In this document: positions 55,035 to 64,000 of the stretch, piece by piece
How the letters are laid out: each line of letters begins with the position of its first letter
Position numbering within the stretch: the first letter of the stretch is position 1
From: Plasmopara viticola
Lineage: Eukaryota; Oomycota; Peronosporomycetes; Peronosporales; Peronosporaceae
Reading direction: 5' to 3'
Assembly: GCA_001695595.3 (NCBI GenBank)
Contig: MBPM02000033.1
Coordinates: 124,001-188,000 of the forward strand
DNA: 64,000 bases
Position numbers and translations under genes: made by a program
The notes under the pieces: generated by a model
The model's database searches: none
Told to the model about the DNA's origin: nothing
Seen by the model: the letters and a program-made list of their open reading frames with translations, nothing else

Positions 55035-58000
55035 GGTTATGAGCCCAACGAACCTCTGCGCAAGATGTCTCGACATAAAAGCTTGTCTAAAAGCTCAACT
55101 GGGACAATTACGCTACGTGGTGCCACTTCATGCGTGGCGTGTTTCTCACCAAGTTGGTGTGGCACGTGATTAACCGAGAGATGACGCCGTCAGATAATGA
55201 TGCCCGCGCTAGGGATAAATACATCAGAGCCAGCAACATTGCGTTCGGCTTGATGCTACTGCATATGGACGTGGAAGACCATCATGTAGCCGACAACTGC
55301 GAAGAAGCTTATGCTACCTGAATCCTTATCAAGACACTATATGGTGGATCGTAAAAGGCTGGACGCATCCACATAAAGTGCCAACTTTACAACATAGAAA
55401 TGCCGGAAGACGGCAATGTCTTGCATAATTGCAACAAGATTTTCAAAATCGGCTCCAAACTCATTAGTATCAGCGCCTAGATGGAGGATGAGGACGTCGC
55501 AATTTGTCTGCTTTGGAGCCTGCCAAAAAACTACGAGGACGTTGTGCTATACTTGGAAAGGACCACAACAGAATTAAGGACGCAAGACGTTGTAAAGGTA
55601 CTAACAAATGAGCACATTAAGCGATAAGGTGAAAGAATGTAATGAAGATGCAGCCAAGGCGTTCAGTGCCGAAAAATAGTCCCGCCAATGTACATATTGC
55701 GGAATTTATGGTATACGATGGAGTGATGTCGGGCCAAGCAAAAGAATGTGAGCCTTACGCGTCTGTGCATTTTAAGATAAATTGATAGGACAAATCTGTG
55801 GCCGTGCATCATCTCAACATTTCAAAAAAGGGTTTATGCGCATTGTTGTGGCTCTTCTGCTTCTGCGCACGTCTAGAATGGTAGAAAGGGTGTATATTCG
55901 TTCTCACAGCGTCAGAGCGCTTTAGATAGTGACTATACGCTATGTTGTGGCTCGTTAGCGCCTGTGCACGTCTGGAATGATTAAAAGGACATATCTGTGG
56001 CCGTAAAGCATATTAGTGCTTTCAAAGCGGAAATATACGCTTAGTTACGAGTCTAACGCGTCTGTGCATGTTATGATAGATTAAATAGACAAATCTGTAT
56101 CCGAACATCATCTCAGCGCTTCAAGAGAAGGTTATCCGCATTGTTGTGGCTCTATTGCGTCTGCGCACGCTTATAATGGTAAAAGGTAGATCTTCGTTCC
56201 CACAGCGTCATAGCGCTTGAGACAGCTATTATACGCTACGATGTAGCTTGCTAGCGCCTATGCACGTTTAAAATGATAATATCTGTGGCCGTAAAGTGCT
56301 TCAAAAGAGTGAATATACGCTTTGTTGCGAGTCTAACGCGTCTGTGAATGTTAGTATAAATTGAAAGGACAAGTCTGTGGCCGTACATCATCTCAGCGTA
56401 TGACAATCGTGGACCTTGACACACCGTGCAAAGTCGTGGACGCGGAGCTAGTAATGTACAATTTTGGTAGACCAATAACAGCGATTACGATCGGATCTCG
56501 TTTGCAAAATCGTTGGACTAAAAGACGTTTTCGAGCAAGAAATTCAAGGCATGTAGACCATTGACAGTGGTGCCACTCACCGTATATGCTACGATAAGTC
56601 CAAGTTGTTGACCCTGGACGAGCAAGACCGTGGTGAGCTTTTAGTATCAGATGAGAGAAAGACTGCATTAATGGGTGTAGGGACAGTTTTTAAGCCAGTA
56701 ATTCTGCCTAACGGTCACGTACGCGACATCGATCCCAAAGACACGCTATACATTTTAAAGATGAACAAGAACCTGCTTTCTGTTCCACAAATGAGCGAAA
56801 GCGGCTTTTTTAGGTAGTTTTTGATGGTGCCCGCAAGGACGTTGCGTTAAAAAACCGAAAAAGGAAGTGGCAACAGCTGACCTAGTTGTCGGTGCTTTCT
56901 GGCTACGGACCCGAGGGCCATCGTCTTATTTAGTTGAATCAAATAACAAGCTTGGCCTCCATGCACACTTGGTCCACGCACCGTGTGATGTACTGTGCAT
57001 GGTGATTGCCGGCGGAAGGATTTAAAACGTGTTTGATACATCGATGTCGCCTTAACCGAACTTTATTGAGCATATAGCGTGGGTGTGAAGAGAGAACATT
57101 GTCAAAACCAATGTCAAATAATCCTGACAAGCGTCGATATGCCCCTTTTGAGCTTCTACACTTTGACATCTGCGGCTCAATGAAGCAAGGATCTGCTTCT
57201 TTTTTCAGCGGATGGATGAATAACTTCTGCATGCAAGACAGATAGAATAGTGAAGATGCAATCAAGACATACGTTTTCAAAATCATGACTTTTTTTTTGA
57301 AAAGGAGGTCGAGTTTGTACGACATAATGGAGCTAGTGAATTTGCAAACAACTCGCTTGAGTTTTTTTTTCGAAAATGAGGGTGTTGAGCAGCAGGTAAC
57401 AGTCTCATATGAGCATTTAACTAACGGAACAGCTGAGCCCGCCAAAAGGACGGTTTTGGGGATGGAACGCAGCTTACTACATCATGATAAGCTAGACAAG
57501 CTCTTCTGGGAGAGGCTGCTATGACTGCGATATACATTAAGAACAGCTTTCCTTCGCCAAAATCCAAGAACAAGGCTCCGTTCGATGTCATTTACAAAAT
57601 CAAACTAGGCGTTAAGCATATACGTGCCTTTAGGTGTCGCGCTTTTGTAGGAAAAAAGGCTCAAGTGGAACCCAAATGTCAAGTTGGTGTGATTGTAGGC
57701 GATAAATAAGTGTCCAAAGCATATCGAGTCTACAACATTCAAGCCCAGCAAAAGCGATCAATCAGGACGTTATTTTAATGCCAAACTTTGGTGATAAAAA
57801 GCCAATTCTTTTGACGACATTGAAGAAGCAAACTTGGACTTCAGCTTAATTGAATTAAAAGACGACTATTCATGATATCTGGCCAATTAAAAGCAAAGAG
57901 ATAAGCGCAAGCTTCGATCGCAATAGCAAGCCCAATAAGGAGAATTTTCTGGCCTCGGGTATCGTGAAGTAGGCCTGAAAGAAGTAAGTACTCCAGAAGA

Positions 58001-59632
58001 AAGAGACTCACGTCGAACCATGCGGGAATCTTACGTAAAAATAGGGTCTAGCATTGGAAAAAAAATGCTTTCGAGGTCGAAAACACCAATTCAGCTCACA
58101 TTCTGGCGTGTTACAACTTACCCGAACCAGCCACATATCAAGATGCTGTAAATGGGCCTGACCAGCTCCATTGGCGCAAAGCCATTCATGCAGAGCTTGA
58201 TTAAATCCAGCTCCGTCGAGGTTTTTTCTTTAAAGTTGCCATCAGGACTACATGCCATCGGGACCAAGTGGGCTTTTGAGATCAAGCGAAAGACCGACGG
58301 CTTAATTAAGATATTCAAGGCACAACTCGTGGCAAAAAGAGCTTTCGACAAAAGTATGGAATTGATTATTCGAAATTGTTCCGTCCTCGGTAACGTACGT
58401 GACATTACGAACAATCATCAGCTTGACTAAGTATTTTGAGTGGCCACTTGACCAATTGAATGAAATGATGAAGAAAGTTGTGTACTGGATTATACGAGAA
58501 GGACTTGAACTTGACAAATAATTCGACTATCTTGTGCTCGACAAGGCAATTATTGTCGAAGACGAGCCTGTCGCTTACAAAACGGAACCCTTAAGGATTT
58601 GTGTTCTCGATTGGATTTCAAGTTCCCGCCTTTGACCCATGCCTTAACACCAGCTTTGGATAACCACTACGTGCTACTTCTGCTGTATATCAATGACCAT
58701 TTTATTACTGATGTCTAATTGAGTTGATTGCGGATACGAAAATAATTGATCGCTTTGGGATGGCCAACAGTGGCAAGTTCGCGTTTTGGCTTTGAGCTTG
58801 TAAACAGCGACGACGGCAGCGAAGCAATTTACCATCGGCGATACGTCAATGTTTTCTGAACGATTTGGCATGGATGATTGCAAGGCATTCATAAGTCCAA
58901 CGGAAATTAACTGAAAGCTCATCATAAACGACTCTCCAGCTAAGCAAACGCACCATTTCGAAAAGCGGTTGGAGAATTTATGCATCTGGTGACGGCGACA
59001 CGACCGGATATGCATTTGCATTTGGCTATGGATCAAAACTTTAGAGATTTCGCAAGCTGAGCGTTGGGCTGCAGTAAAGCGCAACTTTCACCATTTGAAA
59101 GGTACACAGTCTCATGGTATTTCTTTTAGCCTGGCAGCAAGTTCGAATTTTGTGGATACTTGGACGCAGACTCGGCAGGTAACCGCACTGACCGCAAGGC
59201 GACTTACGGTCATGCTTCTATAATGATAAGTGCTTTAGTTAGCTGGCGAACCAAAAAGCAGTCTAGCGCTTTTCTTTCAACTAGTGAAGCGGAGTACATT
59301 GCTCTGAGCTTGGCTTTCAAGAAGGTAGGTAAGTTCATAGTTTACTGGCAATATTTGGATGCGGAACTTGAGCCTGTGCCGGACCTCAAGATTTCTAATG
59401 ACAATCAATCTTGCCTCGAGATGACCAAAGTCCTTACAATCACGGCTGAGCCAAACATACAGACATCAAGTATCACCACATCCGTGATCAGGTCAAGTGT
59501 GGCGAAAAAAACTTGAGTATTGCGAGACTGAATACATGCTGACGGACATTACGACAAAAGGCTTTTCAGCATTGCGCCACAAAAAGATGACAGCGGTCCT
59601 CGATATTTAAGCGAATTCGCATTGAGGAGGCA
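55035..59632 (+). pseudogene. Ty1/copia gag-pol, decayed
   Basis: All parts are on the plus strand in canonical copia order with many stops and frameshifts. Gag: [20 protein letters not shown] near 55480-55540, then a degenerate knuckle CTYCGIYG near 55698. Protease: TIDSGATHRICYD near 56560, with the DSG active site. Pre-integrase: LYILKMNKNLLSVPQM near 56750. Integrase: LHFDICGSMKQG near 57150 and HNGASEFANNSLEFFFE near 57320. RT: HWRKAIHAEL near 58170 and LHAIGTKWAFEIKRKTDGLI near 58250. RNase H: YLDADSAGNRTDRKATYG near 59160 and FLSTSEAEYIAL near 59275. A polypurine-like GAGGAGG lies at 59624-59630. No full-length ORF survives. Confidence 0.8.
55740..56400. repeat. Minisatellite inside the copia element, ~100-bp units in trimers
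   Basis: Between gag and protease the sequence repeats every 90-102 bp. Unit anchors sit at about 55791, 55889, 55991, 56091, 56186, 56278 and 56369. Units 1, 4 and 7 share ACAARTCTGT..CC...CATCATCTCARC; units 2 and 5 share TTCGTTCYCACAGCGTCAKAGCGCTT; units 3 and 6 share ATATCTGTGGCCGTAAAG. So the arrangement is (abc)(abc)a. All units have GTTGTGGCTC- or GCGTCTGTGCA-like blocks. Stops occur in every frame. Confidence 0.85.
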
Positions 59633-59890
59633 TATTGAGAGTTCTAGGTTTCCAATAACGTACACAACTCAACCCGGTCCAATCCGAACCGCAATTCAAC
59701 GTACTTTCTGCTTCTGACGGTTTGAGATAATTACGTTATGTAAGAAGAGTGGGTACGAGAAGTAGAAGTGTAAGTCTTAATATCTCAATCATTTCCAAAA
59801 CTACTTTCCTACTGTCAAGTGCCTAAGCTCTAAAGGTAAAAGACTCTTCACACCGCTTCCTCAGTCTTCTTTATCTTCCGGCCTCAAGCC
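59633..59890 (+). mobile_element. 3' LTR of the decayed Ty1/copia element
   Basis: Partner of the 5' LTR, beginning just after GAGGAGGCATAT. Similarity is clear from TAACGTACACAACTC (59656) to CTTCCGGCCTCAAGCC (about 59888). The exact end and target-site duplication could not be fixed because of divergence. Confidence 0.7.
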
Positions 59891-62800
59891 GACTATTCCG
59901 GTCTGCTCAAGACCCGTGACTACTTAAGAAGCAGCCGATAGCCTTAATCAACTATACCGTACGGACAAATTTGTCGATGTTGGTATACATTTTTTGGCTA
60001 CGTTTCTCAGTTACTTTACGTTACAATCGAAACAGTTGTACGACCGCAAGTTGAGCGTCGCTGGGGCAGTTGAGAGCCATCAAGGAATCCCGAATCCCAC
60101 AATCATTGTACTAATCGCTGTAAAGGGGCCGAAAAACTTTTTGATTTGAACATGATAATAATCGTCGATTAAACTTAGTGTTGACATTGTCTATCAGCAC
60201 TTGCTTTTTTCAATAAGTGTTTCAGATGGTGCCGCTGAATTGTCCGGCTTCTCAAACACATGATCCAGACGCCATGGATGATTTAAAATCTGCACACAAA
60301 ATATCGGTGACAAATACGGAGCCATCGTGGCCTTTTTCGCAATGAAGGCATCGATGATATCACACTGCTTTCGTGGCAGTGGCCGTTTCCTAATCAAATC
60401 ATACTTTGTGAATCAAATTTATGCTTATCTACTTTTTTCAGTGTGTAGGATGTTGAACTCCAAATAGAAGTTTTTTTTTCCAAGAAGAGAGCACCGATCG
60501 TAGGGACTCAACATGCAGTGTTTCAAGCTGGTCCAAGAGATTTATCAAGACCAAATGTGTATTTACTCCTAAGCAAAAATAGTATTTTATAGAAACAGCA
60601 TCTTTGAGATAACTTCGGCTCTAGGTTTCACGAAGAGTCTAGTACCTTCGACTTTTTCAAGGCTCACTAAAACCCAATTAGAGCTTTTAATAACTGCAAT
60701 AGGACGTCATTAGCATCAAGGCTGATAGCTGTTTGGCACATTTCTGGGACGAGTTTCGTTCCCTATGGGGCTTTTTTGGCGTCCATCCCACCCAACAATC
60801 ACACGGCCACTTTTTAGCGGGTTGGCAAGGTAAGGACACTTTCTAGGTGTGATTGCTTGTCCACTTTATTGACCAGTCTCCGGCTGACGTGCTTTAAATT
60901 TATAGATAACAAACCAGAAGCCTCTGTCCCTAGGTCGAGAGACTAATCACTCAAGCCTTAAGGTCTGTCTACACGTTTAAATAGATATTAATGCTACCAG
61001 AGCCGGATGCTGGTTGCTATATTATCCATTAGGACCTTTTACTTAAGCGTACCTGACGTGCCGCAACGGCCAGATGAAGTGACAATTTCCTCTGGATAAG
61101 GTTTTTTTTCAGCTATAGAACGGACAGTTATTTCGTATCGCAATCTCATTCGCTTTGGCTGAACTATGCAACCTGGTCATGGTCATACTTTGTTACACAC
61201 CCGAGGTCCTGTGTTACTAACTGTGTCTTGCAGACCTATTCTAACCGCTTGCAAGACTTTGCGCTTCACACTTAGTTGTCTGCTTTACACTATCCACTGC
61301 GTCGTGCGGACGTAAGCTACCCGATTGCAGGACCTCTTTTCGCGCAGCTGGTGGAGCTATGTTACCCCCCTGTAGACTTATCTAAACACCAAATTATATT
61401 TCCATGCAGCTAGATCTACCACTGGTACCTGGGTACGCGATAGGGAAGTTCCAACAACGTCGTTACCAATGTTTGTAGATATACTAGTACCTTCAATACC
61501 TCCCACATTTTTTGCGAGCGTATTCTTGCCCAGGCTTCCTGTCAGAGAGCTACACACACAGCGCAAGTAATTGATGACTCACTCAAGCTCTTTTGCGCGA
61601 TATTGGACCCTTGGTACCTTTGGACTTGCTCCGCTAATTGATCCAGATCTCGCGCTGCTCGAGCTACGTTATGCAAAGAATCCAGTCATTTTTGGCCGTG
61701 TCAAGGGCAAGCAATGCCTCCGTGCTTCAAAAATTGACACACTTAATCGCCATATCTACTTCTTCTCTAGGGATGTCTAGAGCCATCCCACTAGCTACTC
61801 GGATCGAACCGAATTTGCTTCTGTTGCTCACTCTCAAGCAGGTTACTTAACTTGGCTAGCCGCGTTTGTTTTGCTGACGCGCGTAAGCGTTTAGGTCTAC
61901 TAAGACTCGATTTTTTCTCCATACCTCATCGCACTTGCGCATATAGTAAGAAGTCCAACACTTCTACATTTTCTCTTAAGAGTAGCCAAGCTCTTAGAGA
62001 CTAATGGCACAAGCCTACGATACAGACACGATATATACAAGGTGGAGTGTCAATCTAAACAGGACTAGTGGCCTTGTCTTTCGCTCCCCAACTGTGAGTG
62101 TTATAAGTAGTAGTAATGTGGCTTTTGTGGCGCCTTCAGCTCTAACCCAATTTCGGCTGCCATTCACATCATACTGTAAGTATCATCAAGCCGACTCAGA
62201 AACCAACTTGATTTGTGTTTTGAACACGCTCGACATCAGCGTGGCCGACAGTGGGAGTGATCATGCAGCTGTAGTCTCAAGCCATGACTTGTTAAAAAAA
62301 ATGACGGGTTAAGAATTATACCAATCCATTATCTTTACGGATTGCTGAATCCTGCCGAGGTAGCAATTAAGTCCCAAACATTTCTTCATATGGATGTGCT
62401 CCGACTTAGATTTGGTTTGTTCTTTGATCGTGATATAGCCAAACGACCACTGCAGGTAGACCTAGCAAGTTTATCGCTTGCTGTGTTAGTGAAGATTTGC
62501 GCTCAATGCGATTGAGTCTTTAAACTACAAGCAATGACCACTACAGCAATTCACTCATCTGACAGCCTACCATTCACCTCTTTTTTGTATAAAAACCTCG
62601 AAAGCACCAACCAAAATGACACTTTAAGTTTCTACCGACACTTTATAGTTCATTTTTTTAATGAATTACACGCTGCGTAGACATCAGCAGCGCCGTTAAA
62701 AATCGCAACTTTTAGTATTAAACGCTTAGATTTTTATCGGAGAACATTTGTAGGACATACTTGAAGACTGAAGCAATAGATGCCAAAGCAATAAGAATTC

Positions 62801-64000
62801 CTAAAACGGTTGCAGCGTTTCTGGAATTACACAGTCGGTAAAAAGTAAAGTCCTTTACAATTTAACATTGTGACCACCTAAGTTGATTCTCTTTAAAAGC
62901 TAAAGCAAATGCGACTGCTTTAGTAGCATATTTGAGAATCCGAGTATTTGCTAGGCTGTAAAATATTTTCGATCTTAACACAAGATGGATTGCTTAAATT
63001 GTGTTAATTAGTCGTCTCACGAGATTTAAATTGACATTCTAAGAATGAAGGTCAAACTTGCGTCCGTCTTGTGCCTTCCCAGAATCTATTTTGGCAAAGT
63101 CGACTGTACAAAATATCTCTTCTATTTATACAGTGCATGTCTATCGAAAATGACTATGAGTCCAGACCACGTCACCGCTTTTTAATATTGCTAAAAAGAC
63201 GGGCAATAAGTAGTGCGTCTCTATAAGCCAATCAAATCTATTGAATTACTATCTAACACGCCTACGTATCAAAAAAATCGAAGAACCACAATTTTTGATA
63301 CAAATAAATTTCGTCAAATAGAATCACATATTTTCTTTGAAAGAGATCTTTATACATGTGTCCATATAATCGTTATTATCGAAGAAAACGATAAACGGCC
63401 CCTTAGATTACAATCGAATATGTCCTTTATTGACCGGCTGGGGTGGTCGAAAAGTGCTGACCTAATTTACAGCTTAGCTCTCCACCAAAGCAACTATACT
63501 CACGCGATAAATTTACTCAATCTTGAATCTAGTACCGTACAATTAGGTTTTTAACTGGTTGCCTCTCAATGTCTCGTCTCGCATCCTTACGTTGCCTTGC
63601 TTTTGCCCGCATGTTTCGTTACTATCCCGCGAATCTTTCTCTCTCAGACGGCTTCGCTGAAGTCTTTCGAATCACCCGCTTAACAAGTCGCACGTCTCTT
63701 GCAGAACCGCTTGCTAGGAGGCTTTTTTAAACCGATTGCGCGAATACTAGTTGTACAATAGTAAGGACCGAAGACTTGATCTCTCTGTGAATGCTCTATT
63801 ACTCGTTTACTTTTTTGTCGTTTGATCGAGTAGCTGCACTTATGAAACGGTGCACTTCGCATCTGCATGTATGACCGCACACCATGAATCGAGACTTTTT
63901 TATGCCGTTTTTTTTTTACTAAAAAGTGGCTTTTAGCTAAAGCAATCGATCATTGAATGATGGCTCCCAATAAATGACCTGGGATTACTCCAGGCAGGAA
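59891..64000. other. Gene-poor interval, nothing recognised
   Basis: About 4.1 kb to the right edge. Frames of 60-113 codons occur (62004-62312 with an ATG, 63213-63554 beginning with GTG), but none has a leader, a domain or a family I recognise. AT-rich tracts such as a long T run near 63906 are present. Confidence 0.5.

Noticed and set aside
62004..62312. 102-codon ATG ORF as a gene
   Set aside because: No leader, domain, codon pattern or neighbour supports it.

Overview
The window looks like nuclear DNA of an oomycete, most likely a downy mildew or Phytophthora relative. This is inferred from AT-rich, transposon-littered DNA with short compact genes, introns of about 60-75 bp, a RAI16/FHIP gene, mitochondrial PPR-like genes, and Ty3/gypsy and Ty1/copia pol debris. 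No bacterial operons, rRNA, tRNA or CRISPR arrays were seen.

Layout. (1) 1-18867 is a head-to-tail tandem array of a unit of about 2,500 bp: seven full copies and a partial eighth. It is cut by the left edge of the window. Copies 1-4 follow an ABAB (dimeric) pattern and the edge copies are the most diverged. Each unit carries a decayed minus-strand transposon-like coding region ending in a CCHC zinc knuckle. (2) 18868-26426 is gene-poor DNA with one possible secreted-protein ORF (22487-22891) and a second open coding-like stretch (25760-26059). (3) 26427-29345 (minus) is an intact FHIP/RAI16-like gene. (4) 29346-42560 is repeat debris: a 5'-truncated SINE-like element nested in an older repeat, a relative of the array-unit coding region (33.1-34.1 kb), gypsy pol remnants (about 38 kb) and small local duplications. 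(5) 42561-49401 is a compact gene island: a Tim8/Tim13-like small Tim (+), a spliced SAM methyltransferase (-), a coiled-coil protein (-), and a divergent pair of mitochondrial PPR-like genes (- and +) whose start codons lie about 80 bp apart. (6) 49829-50150 is a full-length SINE-like insertion with a perfect 11-bp target-site duplication. It is followed by a broken PEX11-like gene (50315-51167, minus) and gypsy RT debris. (7) 54798-59890 is a decayed Ty1/copia retrotransposon (LTR, PBS, gag, protease, integrase, RT, RNase H, polypurine tract, LTR) with an internal minisatellite of about 100-bp units in a trimeric arrangement. (8) 59891-64000 holds nothing recognisable.

Three of the genes in the island point to mitochondria (a small Tim chaperone and two helical-repeat, probably RNA-binding proteins), while FHIP points to Hook/dynein-linked endosome traffic. 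Nothing here forms an obvious defence or biosynthetic system. The most unusual structures are the 2.5-kb array with its higher-order pattern, the SINE-like family, the atypical small Tim and the trimeric minisatellite inside the copia element.
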